A DNA stretch of 64,000 nucleotides from Oscillibacter sp. (GTDB lineage Bacteria; Bacillota; Clostridia; Oscillospirales; Oscillospiraceae), in the NCBI GenBank assembly GCA_003487665.1, contig DNFA01000015.1, positions 1,361 to 65,360 of the forward strand. The letters run 5' to 3'. The first letter of the stretch is position 1, and every line of letters begins with the position of its first letter. Under the pieces are notes generated by a model. It worked only from the letters and a program-made list of their open reading frames with translations, was not told where the DNA came from and did not search any database. Both the position numbers and the translations under genes were made by a program. Shown here in pieces: positions 1 through 9,406 of this stretch.

Positions 1-1
1 G

Positions 2-613
2 GACGCCTCCCAGTCGGCGGGGACGCTGCCGGTGGACATGGCAGCGCTGGGCGCGGCGTTCGTCGCCATGCCGGGACACAAGGGACTGTACGGCCCGCAG
101 GGGACGGGGCTGCTGCTGTGCGGCATGGAGCCGGAGCCGCTGCTGCGGGGCGGCACCGGGTCGCAGTCGCTTTTGCAGATCATGCCCGACCAGCTGCCGG
201 ATCGGTTGGAGCCGGGAACGCACAATATGCCGGGCATCGCGGGGCTGCTGGAGGGGCTGCGTTTCGTGAAGGCGCGGGGCACGGAGCGTATCGCCGCCCA
301 CGAGCGGCGGCTGACGCGGCAGCTTGCGGCGCGGCTGGCGGGAATGCCCGGCGTGGAGGTGTTTTTCTGCCCGGATGATGATTCGCAGACGGCGGTGCTG
401 AGCTTCCGGGCAGAGGGCCGGGACTGCGAGGAGCTGGGCGAGGCGCTGGCTGCCCGGGGCGCGGCGGTGCGGGCGGGACTGCACTGCGCGCCGCTGGCGC
501 ACCGGACGGCGGGGACGCTGGACACGGGCACGGTGCGGTGCAGCTTTTCCGCCTTCAACACGGCGGCGCAGGTGGAGGAATTTGCGCGGCTGCTGGGGCA
601 GACTCTTCGTTAA
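2..613 (+). CDS. Cysteine desulfurase-like class V aminotransferase (5' partial)
   Basis: The 5' end lies outside the window; 203 C-terminal codons are present. The visible part has the PLP-lysine motif HKGLYGPQGTG (Lys at visible residue 27), preceded by a DASQSAG stretch typical of this fold. Near the C-terminus is RAGLHCAPLAH, whose Cys (visible residue 162) matches the active-site cysteine loop of cysteine desulfurases. By family it would take sulfur from cysteine to a protein persulfide, or act on a related substrate, with PLP. It ends 109 bases before cdaA and seems to belong to an upstream unit. The subfamily (SufS/IscS or the CsdA-like family of Firmicutes) cannot be fixed from the fragment. 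Confidence 0.85.
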   Translation, partial: DASQSAGTLPVDMAALGAAFVAMPGHKGLYGPQGTGLLLCGMEPEPLLRGGTGSQSLLQIMPDQLPDRLEPGTHNMPGIAGLLEGLRFVKARGTERIAAHERRLTRQLAARLAGMPGVEVFFCPDDDSQTAVLSFRAEGRDCEELGEALAARGAAVRAGLHCAPLAHRTAGTLDTGTVRCSFSAFNTAAQVEEFARLLGQTLR

Positions 614-641
614 ACTGCAAAACTGTTCACATAATTTTTTG

Positions 642-670
642 TTGCATTTTCCCAATGTTTTTTATATAAT
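642..670 (+). promoter_or_regulatory. Sigma-A-type promoter of cdaA
   Basis: TTGCAT (642-647), a 17-base spacer and TATAAT (665-670), in an AT-rich gap between the aminotransferase stop and the cdaA start at 723. The leader would be about 45 bases. Confidence 0.7.
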
Positions 671-722
671 GATACTATCTGTTTTTATGCGTACTTTGTA
701 CCCGAACGGAAAGGGTGACAAC

Positions 723-1619
723 ATGGAAAAGGTATTGGCATTATTAGAAAATATTGGGAGCTACTTACTGCTGATCCGCATTTCGGACGTGCTGGATATC
801 GCCATCATCGCGTTTCTGGTGTACAGCCTGCTGCGGATGGTCAAGAGCACCCGCGCGGAGAATATCCTCAAGGGCGTGGTGGCCTTTCTGCTGGTGCTGG
901 GATTGGCGGATATATTGCAGCTGAACGCCATCTCCTATATCATGAAGAATCTGGTGCAGGTGGGCATTCTGGCCATTATCGTGCTGTTCCAGCCGGAGAT
1001 ACGGCAGATACTGGAAAAGGTGGGCAGCCGCAACATCAAGCTGCTGAAGGTGTTCAACGACCCCAAGCAGCAGTCGGAGCTGGAGACGGCCATCGACCAG
1101 ACGGTGGTGGCCTGCAAGGAGATGTCCCAGAGCAAGACCGGCGTGCTGATCGTGTTCGAGCGGGATATCCGGCTGGACGATATGGTGCGCAGCGGCACCA
1201 TGCTGGATGCCGCCGTGTCCTCCGAGCTGCTGAAGAACATCTTCTTCGTCAAGGCGCCCATGCACGACGGCGCCGTTATCATCCGCCACGGGCGGATACT
1301 GGGCGCGGGCTGCATGCTGCCCCTGAGTAAGAACGTGAATCTGAGCCGCGACCTGGGCATGCGGCACCGGGCGGGCATCGGAATGAGCGAGAATTCCGAC
1401 GCGGTGGTGGTCATCGTGTCGGAGGAGACGGGCTCCATCTCCGTGGCCATCGGCGGAATGCTGAAGCGGCACCTGATGCCGGAGACGCTGGGCAAGCTGC
1501 TGCGCAACGAGCTGATGCCGCCGGAGGAGGAGACAGAGGACAAGCCCCGCCGTACACTGGCAGAGATACTGGGTCTGAACAGAAAGGGGGATAAGGACGA
1601 TGTCGGAATGGATGTCTGA
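723..1619 (+). CDS. cdaA: Diadenylate cyclase CdaA
   Basis: Makes c-di-AMP from two ATP at the membrane. The 298-residue protein has hydrophobic segments at about residues 22-38, 50-68 and 75-92, then a DisA_N catalytic domain with the two signature motifs DGA (182-184) and RHR (214-216). Length and order match CdaA (DacA) of Firmicutes. An in-frame extension upstream exists, but the ATG at 723 follows AAAGGGTGACA and gives the family's usual N-terminus. It overlaps the next gene, the CdaR-like regulator, by 20 bases; cdaA-cdaR is a conserved pair. In many Firmicutes glmM follows, but here it does not. Confidence 0.96.
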   Translation: MEKVLALLENIGSYLLLIRISDVLDIAIIAFLVYSLLRMVKSTRAENILKGVVAFLLVLGLADILQLNAISYIMKNLVQVGILAIIVLFQPEIRQILEKVGSRNIKLLKVFNDPKQQSELETAIDQTVVACKEMSQSKTGVLIVFERDIRLDDMVRSGTMLDAAVSSELLKNIFFVKAPMHDGAVIIRHGRILGAGCMLPLSKNVNLSRDLGMRHRAGIGMSENSDAVVVIVSEETGSISVAIGGMLKRHLMPETLGKLLRNELMPPEEETEDKPRRTLAEILGLNRKGDKDDVGMDV

Positions 1620-2931
1620 TCGGGAGCCGAACACCGAGGAGGAAAAGCCCCGGTTCAACCGCAGCAAGGTGGTGCGGATCGTTATCTCTATTCTGGTGGC
1701 CATTGCCATGTGGCTGTATGTGGATCTGGAAAGAGCGCCGGAGCGCACAATGACCATACGGGACATCCCTGTGGAGTTCTCCGGCGAGAATACCACGCTG
1801 GCGGACAAGAACCTGATGCTGCTGTCGGGGTACGATACCACCATCGATCTGAAGATACGGGGTCCCAAGCGGGAGCTGGTGAAGATGAACCGGGACAACG
1901 TGCGGGTCATCGCCAGCACGTCCAGCATCGACTCCGTGGGCGTACACCAGCTGGATTGGACAGTCAGCTTCCCTGACGGGGTGGTGCGCACCAACGTCAG
2001 TGTGGAGAAGGCCAGCCTGAGTCAGATCACGGTGACGGTGGGCGAGCTGTATACGAAAGAGGTGCCGGTGGAGTGCCAGGTCGTCGGCGAGGTGGCCGAG
2101 GGATATTTCACCGGTGATGTGGTGCTGGATCCTGAGGTGCTGACGCTGCGCGCCCAGAGAGATGACCTGCTGAACGTCAGCTGCGCCAAGCTGACGGTGG
2201 ATATCAGCGGCGCTACCCGGTCGGTGGTGCAGACGGTGGATGTGCAGCTGTACGACTACGACGGCAACCCGGTGGAGAACAGCAACATCCGCACCAACAC
2301 CAGCTTGATACAGGCCAAGGTGCCGGTGCTGACCACCAGAGAGGTGGAGCTGGCAGTGGAGTTCTCCGGCGTACCCGGCGCGGCCATGAACAGCATCAAG
2401 TGCGACATTACGCCTAAGACGGTGCGGCTCAACGGCGAGGCCGACGTGCTGGACTCCATCGACAAACTGGTGCTGGCCACGCTGCATGTGGACGATCTGG
2501 AGCTGCACCAGCAGAACAGCTATGTGGTCACGCCGCCGGACGGCACATGGCTGGTGAACGGCAATGAGGTGGCCACGGCGGATATCACGCTGGAGGGCAT
2601 CGAGGAAAAGAGCCTGACAGCCACAAGCATTGAATTCGACAAGCTCCCGTCCGGGCTGTATGCCATTGCGCCCGACGGCGGACTGACGGTGCGGCTGTGG
2701 GGGCTGAGTGAGGAGATCGAGGCTGTCACGGCGGAGAATCTGCGGGTGATAGCGGATATGAGCGCCGTAACGGGTCAGGGGACGGTGACAGTCCCTGTGA
2801 CAGTGACCATCAGCGGCTTTAACGACGTGACGGTGCGGGGCACCTATGAGCTGACGGTGACAGTCACCGATGTGGCACCCACCGTGCCGGAGACGGCGGA
2901 GGGCGCGGCGGCATCGCACCCGGCGGCATGA
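1600..2931 (+). CDS. cdaR: YbbR-domain protein, CdaR-like regulator of CdaA
   Basis: A 443-residue protein with one N-terminal membrane segment (about 27-45, VVRIVISILVAIAMWLY) followed by several YbbR-type beta-rich repeats predicted to be extracellular. CdaR proteins bind CdaA and tune c-di-AMP synthesis. Coding starts inside the end of cdaA, so the two are probably translationally coupled. Function is assigned from neighbourhood and repeat architecture. Confidence 0.9.
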   Translation: MSEWMSDREPNTEEEKPRFNRSKVVRIVISILVAIAMWLYVDLERAPERTMTIRDIPVEFSGENTTLADKNLMLLSGYDTTIDLKIRGPKRELVKMNRDNVRVIASTSSIDSVGVHQLDWTVSFPDGVVRTNVSVEKASLSQITVTVGELYTKEVPVECQVVGEVAEGYFTGDVVLDPEVLTLRAQRDDLLNVSCAKLTVDISGATRSVVQTVDVQLYDYDGNPVENSNIRTNTSLIQAKVPVLTTREVELAVEFSGVPGAAMNSIKCDITPKTVRLNGEADVLDSIDKLVLATLHVDDLELHQQNSYVVTPPDGTWLVNGNEVATADITLEGIEEKSLTATSIEFDKLPSGLYAIAPDGGLTVRLWGLSEEIEAVTAENLRVIADMSAVTGQGTVTVPVTVTISGFNDVTVRGTYELTVTVTDVAPTVPETAEGAAASHPAA

Positions 2932-2947
2932 GCGGAGAGGTGATACG

Positions 2948-3352
2948 ATGACACAGATCGCAACAGTGGAAAAGCTGCTGCCCGGCGGGTACGCGGAGAT
3001 ATCCGTGCCCCGGAAGTCGGCCTGCGGGCACGACTGCGAGGAGTGCGCCGGGTGCGGCATGACGGGCGCGGCCATCAAAGCCCGCGCCAAGAACGACCCC
3101 AACGCCCAGCCCGGCGAAAAAGTGGTGGTGGAGAGCAGCACCAGAAAGCTGCTGGGCGTGGTGGCGCTGGTGTATGTGCTGCCGGTGGTGTGCTTCCTGC
3201 TGGGGTACTTCCTGTCGGAGGGACTGGCAGAGGGCTGGCGCTACGGTATCGCCATCGCCGCCGCTGCGCTGGCGTTTGTGCCCAGCGTGGTCTATGACCG
3301 CTACGCCCGGCGCAAGGAGCTGCTGACCTACCACATCCTGCGGGTGTTCTGA
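2948..3352 (+). CDS. RseC/MucC-like membrane protein
   Basis: A 134-residue protein with an N-terminal cysteine cluster (CGHDCEECAGCGM) followed by two membrane helices around residues 60-110. This is the layout of the SoxR-reducing-system RseC/MucC family, which in clostridia lies in varied contexts and has no clear role there. I chose the ATG at 2948 (GAGAGGTGATACG upstream) because the N-terminus MTQIATVEK fits the family. It lies 16 bases after cdaR and 3 bases before the next gene, so is probably cotranscribed with them. Confidence 0.85.
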   Translation: MTQIATVEKLLPGGYAEISVPRKSACGHDCEECAGCGMTGAAIKARAKNDPNAQPGEKVVVESSTRKLLGVVALVYVLPVVCFLLGYFLSEGLAEGWRYGIAIAAAALAFVPSVVYDRYARRKELLTYHILRVF

Positions 3353-3355
3353 GAG

Positions 3356-4252
3356 ATGTTCGGCTATGTGCGCCCCTCTGACCGGCGGCTGTCGGAGCAG
3401 GAGCGGGAGGCGTTTCGCGCTGCCTATTGCGGGCTGTGCCATGCGTTGGGAAAACGGTACGGTCTGGCGGGGCGGATGATCCTGAACTATGACCTGACGT
3501 TTCTGGCCATGGTGCTGTCCGACGGAGCGGGCAGGACGGAGTGCCGGCGCTGCGCGATCCATCCGGTGAAGGGCTGCCCCTGCGCGGAGGGCGATCCGGC
3601 GCTGAACACGGCGGCGGACATGAGCGTAATACTGACCTACTGGCAGCTGCGGGACGGCGTGGCCGACCACGGCTTCTGGGGCGGATTGAAATACCGAGTG
3701 GCTTCGGCGCTGCTGGGCAGGGCGTACCGCAAGGCGCGGCAGGCGCTGCCGTGGTTCGACCGGGGCGCGCGGCAGCAGTTGGACGAGCTGTCCGCGCTGG
3801 AAAGGGAAAGCTGTCCGACGCTGGATGAGCCGGCGGACGCCTTTGCGCGGCTGCTGGCGCTGGCGGCGGGGGAGATCGCGGAGGAAAAGCGCCGCCGGGT
3901 GACGGAGCAGCTGCTGTATCATCTGGGACGGTGGATCTACCTGACCGACGCGGCAGACGATCTGCGCAGCGACATGAAAACCGGCAGCTACAACCCGCTG
4001 GCGCTGCGGTTCGCACCGGAGGATGGCAGACTGCGCCCGGCGGATCGACAGGCGCTGGCACAGACCATGGACGGCTCGGTGCAGGCGATGGCGGCGGCCT
4101 TTGAACTGCTGCCGGAAAGTGTGTATACCCCTGTCCTCCGTGCCACAGTGTACGAGGGACTGTATGCCGTGGGTGCGGCGGTGCTGAACGGCACGTTCCG
4201 CAAGCGGCAGAGACGGAAAGATATAGGAAAGGCGGACACGGACTATGCGTGA
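3356..4252 (+). CDS. DUF5685 family protein
   Basis: A 298-residue protein beginning MFGYVRPSDRRLSE, with early CGLCHALG and later CRRCAIHP and KGCPC motifs that could bind a metal or cluster. In Clostridia this family typically sits next to a small DnaJ-domain gene, as here (8-base overlap with the next gene). No biochemical function is known to me. The conserved pairing suggests the two act together, perhaps in protein handling. Confidence 0.85.
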   Translation: MFGYVRPSDRRLSEQEREAFRAAYCGLCHALGKRYGLAGRMILNYDLTFLAMVLSDGAGRTECRRCAIHPVKGCPCAEGDPALNTAADMSVILTYWQLRDGVADHGFWGGLKYRVASALLGRAYRKARQALPWFDRGARQQLDELSALERESCPTLDEPADAFARLLALAAGEIAEEKRRRVTEQLLYHLGRWIYLTDAADDLRSDMKTGSYNPLALRFAPEDGRLRPADRQALAQTMDGSVQAMAAAFELLPESVYTPVLRATVYEGLYAVGAAVLNGTFRKRQRRKDIGKADTDYA

Positions 4253-4871
4253 TCCCTATCAGGTGCTGGGCGTGCCCAGTACCGCTACGGATGAAGAAGT
4301 AAAGAAGGCGTACCGCGATCTGGCGCGGAAGTACCATCCGGATAACTACCACGACAACCCGCTGGCGGATCTGGCGCAGGAGCGCATGAAGGAGATCAAC
4401 GAGGCCTACGAGGCGGTGCAGTCCCAGCGGAAGGCGGCGCGTGCCGGCGGGTACAGCGGCGGCGGCTACGGTGGCTATCAGGCGGGCTACCAGTCCGGGT
4501 ACCAGTCCGGCGGCAGCCGGTACCAGCGCATCCGCATGGCCATATCCCAGGGAAACCTGAATCTGGCGGAGGAGCTGCTGAACGCCATGACCGACCACGA
4601 CGCCGAGTGGAGCTTCCTCAAGGGCGCTATATGCTATCGGCGCGGCTGGCTGGACGAGGCGCGGCGGTATTATCAGAACGCTGTGAACATGGATCCGGAC
4701 AATCAGGAATACCAGCGGGCGCTGGACATCGCGGAGGGGCGGAGCACCGCCTATCGGCCGGAGGGATACGACAACGTGACCACCGGAACCTGCGGCAACG
4801 GGGACTGCCTGCGGCTGTGCGGCGCTACACTGTGCTGCAACGCCTTCGGCGTGCCGATCTGTTTCTGCTGA
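4245..4871 (+). CDS. DnaJ-domain protein with TPR-like tail
   Basis: A 208-residue protein. Residues 1-65 form a J domain with the HPD signature (KYHPDNYHDN) that stimulates Hsp70/DnaK ATPase. A Gly/Tyr-rich linker with repeated GYQSG units follows (about 67-90), then a helical region resembling one or two TPR repeats and a Cys-rich end (CGNGDCLRLCGATLCC). It lacks the DnaJ zinc-finger and C-terminal substrate domains, so it is a specialised co-chaperone rather than DnaJ. It overlaps the DUF5685 gene by 8 bases. Confidence 0.9.
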   Translation: MRDPYQVLGVPSTATDEEVKKAYRDLARKYHPDNYHDNPLADLAQERMKEINEAYEAVQSQRKAARAGGYSGGGYGGYQAGYQSGYQSGGSRYQRIRMAISQGNLNLAEELLNAMTDHDAEWSFLKGAICYRRGWLDEARRYYQNAVNMDPDNQEYQRALDIAEGRSTAYRPEGYDNVTTGTCGNGDCLRLCGATLCCNAFGVPICFC

Positions 4872-4925
4872 AGCTGTGAATACCGGGGAGGAGTCCCCGT
4901 TTACTAAAATGAAGGAGTTGATCCC

Positions 4926-5804
4926 GTGGTCAAAAGTATGACCGGTTACGGCCGTGCCCGCGAAATGCGCAGCGGACGCGATATCACAGTGGAGGTGCGT
5001 TCCGTCAACAACCGCTATCTGGACTGCACCGTGAAGCTGCCCCGCGCGTACATCTTTGCGGAGGATGCCATCAAGACCCGCGTGCAGAAGGCCATTTCCC
5101 GGGGCAAGGTGGATGTGTTTGTGACCATTGATACCTCTGCGGCAGATGTGGCGGTGGTGCAGGTGAACGAGGGGCTGGCCAAGGGCTATTATGATGCCCT
5201 GACGCTGCTGAAGGAGCGCTTTACGCTGCCCGGCGAGATCACGCCGGAGGTGCTGGCCAGATTCCCCGACGTGCTGACTGTTACCAAGGCGGAGGAGGAC
5301 GTGGAGGCCATCGCCGCCGATATCTGCGCCGTGCTGGACGACGCGCTGGCCGCCTATAATGCCATGCGCACGGTGGAGGGCGAGAAGCTGGCGCTGGACG
5401 TCGGCTCCCGCGTGGACACCATCGAGGAGACGGTGGGCAAGGTGGAGGTACAGTCGCCCCAGACGGTGGCGGCCTACCGGCAGCGGCTGGAGACAAAGAT
5501 GCAGGAGGTGCTGCAATCCACCACCATCGACGAGAGCCGTATCCTGACGGAGGCGGCTATCTTCGCCGACAAGGTAGCGGTGGACGAGGAGACGGTGCGC
5601 CTGCGCAGCCACATCGCCCAGCTGCGGGACATGCTGCAAAGCAGCGAGCCTGTTGGTCGGAAGCTGGACTTCCTTATCCAGGAGGTCAACCGGGAGTGCA
5701 ACACCATCGGCTCCAAGTGCAACGACCTGACCGTGGCGCGGGACGTGGTGAACATGAAGGCCGAGGTGGAGAAGATACGCGAGCAGGTACAGAATATGGA
5801 ATAA
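4926..5804 (+). CDS. yicC: YicC/YloC family endoribonuclease
   Basis: A 292-residue protein starting at GTG with the signature N-terminus VKSMTGYGRA, and the family C-terminus with EVNRECNTIGSKCND. YicC proteins are RNases implicated in stress survival and sRNA turnover in Escherichia coli. The GGAGTTGATCCC just upstream supports the start. It heads the conserved block yicC-remA-gmk-rpoZ-priA, with a 12-base gap to remA. Confidence 0.93.
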   Translation: MVKSMTGYGRAREMRSGRDITVEVRSVNNRYLDCTVKLPRAYIFAEDAIKTRVQKAISRGKVDVFVTIDTSAADVAVVQVNEGLAKGYYDALTLLKERFTLPGEITPEVLARFPDVLTVTKAEEDVEAIAADICAVLDDALAAYNAMRTVEGEKLALDVGSRVDTIEETVGKVEVQSPQTVAAYRQRLETKMQEVLQSTTIDESRILTEAAIFADKVAVDEETVRLRSHIAQLRDMLQSSEPVGRKLDFLIQEVNRECNTIGSKCNDLTVARDVVNMKAEVEKIREQVQNME

Positions 5805-5816
5805 GGAGATGCCGGG

Positions 5817-6077
5817 ATGCAGTTTATCAACATTGGTTTCGGCAATCTGATCTCCGCGCAGCGGCTCATCGCTGTGGTAAGCCCCGACTCCGCGCCGGTG
5901 AAGCGGCTGGTGCAGGAGTCACGGGACAGGGGGATGCTCATTGACGCCACCTACGGCCGCAAGACGGCCTCCGTGCTGATCATGGACAGCGACCATGTGG
6001 TGCTGTCCGCACTGGCGGCGGAGCGGCTGGCACCCCGTCTGGGCATGACGGTGGCCGACATGACTGAGGAGGAATGA
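5817..6077 (+). CDS. remA: RemA-like DUF370 DNA-binding regulator
   Basis: An 86-residue protein with the DUF370 core ([20 protein letters not shown], then [19 protein letters not shown]). In Bacillus subtilis RemA is an oligomeric DNA-binding activator of matrix and osmoprotection genes, found beside gmk as here. The target genes in this organism are not evident. It is separated from gmk by 3 bases. Confidence 0.92.
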   Translation: MQFINIGFGNLISAQRLIAVVSPDSAPVKRLVQESRDRGMLIDATYGRKTASVLIMDSDHVVLSALAAERLAPRLGMTVADMTEEE

Positions 6078-6080
6078 CAC

Positions 6081-6683
6081 ATGCATACAATGGGAAAAAC
6101 GTTTATTGTCTCCGGACCCTCCGGCGTGGGAAAGAGCACCGTGCTCCACGCGCTGTTTGAGGGGCGGGACGACCTGTATTTCTCTGTTTCCGCCACCACC
6201 CGCACACCACGCGAGGGTGAGCGGGACGGCGTAGACTATCACTTCATCCACGCGGATCGCTTCCGCAATATGATCGCGGAGGACGCGTTTCTGGAATACG
6301 CCGAGTATGTAGGCAACTTCTACGGCACACCCATGCGGCTGGTGGACGAGGCCATGGAGCAGGGGAAGGACGTGCTGCTGGACATCGAGATACAGGGCGC
6401 CATGCAGGTGTGCGCCAAGCGGCCGGAGACGGTGCGCATCTTCATTGCGCCGCCCAGCTGGAAGGAGCTGGAGCGCCGCCTGACCGCCCGGGGCACCGAC
6501 AGCCCGGAAAAGGTGCAGAAGCGCCTGCTCCGCGCGCAGGTGGAGCTGGAAATGGCCAGGGACTATGACTACTTCGTGGTGAACGACACGGTGGAGAACG
6601 CCGTGAACGAGCTGCGCGCCATCATGTGTGCCGAGCACTGCAAGCCCGCCGAGCGGATAGACAGCGTGCTCAACAGCAAGTAA
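6081..6683 (+). CDS. gmk: Guanylate kinase
   Basis: A 200-residue enzyme converting GMP to GDP with ATP. It shows the P-loop SGPSGVGKST (about residues 9-18) and the GMP-binding region with TTRTPREGERDGVDYHF. Its length and position between remA and rpoZ are standard for Firmicutes. Confidence 0.97.
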   Translation: MHTMGKTFIVSGPSGVGKSTVLHALFEGRDDLYFSVSATTRTPREGERDGVDYHFIHADRFRNMIAEDAFLEYAEYVGNFYGTPMRLVDEAMEQGKDVLLDIEIQGAMQVCAKRPETVRIFIAPPSWKELERRLTARGTDSPEKVQKRLLRAQVELEMARDYDYFVVNDTVENAVNELRAIMCAEHCKPAERIDSVLNSK

Positions 6684-6746
6684 GCAGGCTCTGCGCTTAC
6701 GGGCGCGGGCAGGAAATAAGTGTTTTATGGAAAGGAATTGATCGTT

Positions 6747-6968
6747 ATGTCTATGCTCTATCCCGCTATGAACAAGCTGACCCAGTATATCCCCAACCGC
6801 TACATGATGGTGAACGTGGTGGCGCGGCGCGCCCGCCAGATCGCCGCCGAAGCGGAGGTCACCGGACAGCATCTGGACGAGAAGCCCGTGACGCTGGCCA
6901 TTGACGAGGTGGCGCAGGGGCAGTATGTCAGCGATCCTGTCATCGAGGAAGAGGATAACGAGGACTGA
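6747..6968 (+). CDS. rpoZ: RNA polymerase omega subunit
   Basis: A 73-residue protein with the omega core (NRYMMVNVVARRARQI and later KPVTLAIDEVAQGQ). It helps assemble RNA polymerase around beta prime. The ATG at 6747 follows AAAGGAATTGATCGTT; an ATG two codons later is also possible. It is followed after one base by priA; the coaBC gene often found between them in Firmicutes is absent. Confidence 0.93.
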   Translation: MSMLYPAMNKLTQYIPNRYMMVNVVARRARQIAAEAEVTGQHLDEKPVTLAIDEVAQGQYVSDPVIEEEDNED

Positions 6969-6969
6969 T

Positions 6970-9381
6970 ATGGCCACAGTCGCCAAGGTCGCCGTGCAAG
7001 CGGCGACTTATGCCATCGACAAGGTCTATGACTACCTGCTGCCGCCGGAGCTGGCGGGGCAGGTGGGCTGCCGTGTGCTGGTGCCCTTCGGACGGGGAAA
7101 CCGCCTCAGCGAGGCGGTGATCCTGTCCCTGCGGCAGGAGGTGCCGGACAAGCCGCTGAAGGCGGTGCGCACGCTGCTGGACGAGGAGCCGATACTCACG
7201 GAAAAGGAGCTGCGGCTGACGCTGTGGATGACGCGGCGGTATTTCTGCACGTTCTACGATGCGCTGCGGACGGTGCTTCCCACGGCGGTGTGGTATCACT
7301 ACCGGGAGACGTGGACGCTGGCGCGTGAGCCTGAGGAGCCGACGGCTCAGGAGGCGGCGGTATGCCGCCTTTTGCAGGACGGAGCAATGTCCACGGACAA
7401 GCTGCGTCAGGCGCTGGGCGACGATGTGGAGTTGCTGCTGCGGCGCATGGCCAGAGCCGGTGCGCTGCGCTGCGACCGGAAACAAAACCGGAAGGTGCAG
7501 GACAAGGTGGTAACGCTGGTTCGTCTGGCCGTCCCGGAGGAGGAAGCCCTGTCGCTGGCGGGGAGATCCCAGCGGCGGCGGGAAGTGGTGCATTTTCTAG
7601 CGCGCAGCGGCGAGACGGCTATGCACGACCTGACGTATTTCACCGGCGCGGCGCGGCAGACGGTCAACGGCCTGCAGCAGCTGGGCGCAGTGGCGTACCG
7701 AGAGCAGGAGGAATACCGTATCTCCGCTCAGCAATATGCTGTAAAGGAGACAAGCTTAACACTGAATGAGGGGCAGCAGCGGGTCTGTGACACGCTGCTG
7801 CGGCAGATAGAGGGCGGTGAACCGGGGGTCACGCTGCTGCGGGGCGTTACCGGCAGCGGCAAGACGGTGGTGTATATCCGGCTGGCGCAGGAGCTGCTGC
7901 GGATGGGCAAGTCCGTGATGATCCTAGTGCCGGAGATCGCCCTGACGCCGCAGATGATGGCGCGCTTCACCGCCTATTTCGGCCACGAGGTGGCGCTGCT
8001 CCACAGCGGACTGCGCCTGACGGAGCGGTACGACCAGTACAAGCGGCTGCGCCGGGGCGAGGCGCACATCGTGCTGGGTACCCGGTCGGCGGTGTTCGCG
8101 CCGCTGGACAAGCTGGGACTGATCGTTATGGACGAGGAGCAGGAAGGGTCGTACCAGTCGGAAAACGCGCCCTGCTACCATGCCCGCGACGTGGCCAAAT
8201 ACCGCTGCGCCGCCGAGGGTGCGCGGCTGCTTTTGGGCTCGGCCACGCCCACGGTGGAGACGTTTTACCACGCGCGGCAGGGGGACTATGACCTGCTGGA
8301 GCTGACGGAGCGGTACAACCGCCAGTCGCTGCCGCAGGTGGTGCTGGCCGACCTGCGGCAGGAGCTGCGCAGCGGACACAGCACCATCATCAGCCGTCCC
8401 TTGCAGGAGGAGCTGGAGAAGAATCTGGCCGCCGGGGAGCAGAGCATTCTGTTCCTCAACCGCCGGGGCAGCAGCCGCCAGCTGCTGTGTCCCCAGTGCG
8501 GCTATGTGCCGGAATGTCCCCGGTGCAGCGTGTATCTCACCTACCACAGCGCCAATGACCGGCTGATGTGCCACTATTGCGGCTACTCCCAACGGGCGCC
8601 GGAGCAGTGTCCGGAGTGCGGCGGTACGCTGAAGCATATCGGCTTCGGCACACAGCGGGTGGAGGAGGAGTTGAAGGAGCTGTTCCCCGGCACGGAGGTG
8701 CTGCGCATGGACGCAGACACGGTGTCGGGCGGACACGAGGCGCTGCTGCGGGAATTCGAGCAGCGGCGGATACCCATCCTGCTGGGCACACAGATGGTGG
8801 CCAAGGGGCTGGATTTTGAAAATGTGACGCTGGTGGGCGTGCTCAGCGCCGATCTGTCCCTGTATGTGGATCACTACCGGGCGGCGGAGCGTACCTTCAA
8901 CCTGCTGACGCAGGTGGTGGGACGCGCCGGGCGGGGCGCCAAGACAGGCCGCGCCGTCATTCAGACGTACACGCCGGAAAACGACGTGATACAGGCGGCG
9001 GCCGCGCAGGATTACGAGCGGTTTTATGACGCGGAGATCACCCTGCGCCGCCTGCGGCGGGATCCGCCCTTTGCCGACCAGTTCACGGTGACAGTCACCG
9101 GAGCGGAGGAGGCGGCGGTGCGCCGCGCCGCGGAGCTGCTGCGGCAGGGCATGGATGCGGCGGTGAAAAAAGCGCCCTACGGCGCGCTGGGGCTGGACAT
9201 TATCGGGCCTGCGCCTGCGCCGGTGGTGAAGGTCAACGGGATATACCGCTACCGCCTTCTGGTTCTGGGGCAGAACACCGCGCCGGTGCGGGAGCTGCTG
9301 GCGTCCTTTATGCGGACGTTTGCCCAGCGGCCGGAGAACCGGCGGCTGCATATATACACGGACTGCGACAGAATGGATTGA
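6970..9381 (+). CDS. priA: Primosomal protein N' (replication restart helicase PriA)
   Basis: An 803-residue 3'-5' DNA helicase that reloads the replisome at stalled forks. Seen in order: the N-terminal DNA-binding domain, Walker A GVTGSGKT (292-299), Walker B MDEEQ (about 387-391), and a zinc-binding region with four CxxC pairs (about 507-560), followed by the helicase C domain with QVVGRAGRG. The usual motif II is DEEH; here it is DEEQ. I took the ATG at 6970 (start MATVAKVAVQAAT), which matches the family start, although the frame is open further upstream inside rpoZ. Confidence 0.96.
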   Translation: MATVAKVAVQAATYAIDKVYDYLLPPELAGQVGCRVLVPFGRGNRLSEAVILSLRQEVPDKPLKAVRTLLDEEPILTEKELRLTLWMTRRYFCTFYDALRTVLPTAVWYHYRETWTLAREPEEPTAQEAAVCRLLQDGAMSTDKLRQALGDDVELLLRRMARAGALRCDRKQNRKVQDKVVTLVRLAVPEEEALSLAGRSQRRREVVHFLARSGETAMHDLTYFTGAARQTVNGLQQLGAVAYREQEEYRISAQQYAVKETSLTLNEGQQRVCDTLLRQIEGGEPGVTLLRGVTGSGKTVVYIRLAQELLRMGKSVMILVPEIALTPQMMARFTAYFGHEVALLHSGLRLTERYDQYKRLRRGEAHIVLGTRSAVFAPLDKLGLIVMDEEQEGSYQSENAPCYHARDVAKYRCAAEGARLLLGSATPTVETFYHARQGDYDLLELTERYNRQSLPQVVLADLRQELRSGHSTIISRPLQEELEKNLAAGEQSILFLNRRGSSRQLLCPQCGYVPECPRCSVYLTYHSANDRLMCHYCGYSQRAPEQCPECGGTLKHIGFGTQRVEEELKELFPGTEVLRMDADTVSGGHEALLREFEQRRIPILLGTQMVAKGLDFENVTLVGVLSADLSLYVDHYRAAERTFNLLTQVVGRAGRGAKTGRAVIQTYTPENDVIQAAAAQDYERFYDAEITLRRLRRDPPFADQFTVTVTGAEEAAVRRAAELLRQGMDAAVKKAPYGALGLDIIGPAPAPVVKVNGIYRYRLLVLGQNTAPVRELLASFMRTFAQRPENRRLHIYTDCDRMD

Positions 9382-9406
9382 ATCTGACAGAATAGAGGTA
9401 AGAGAA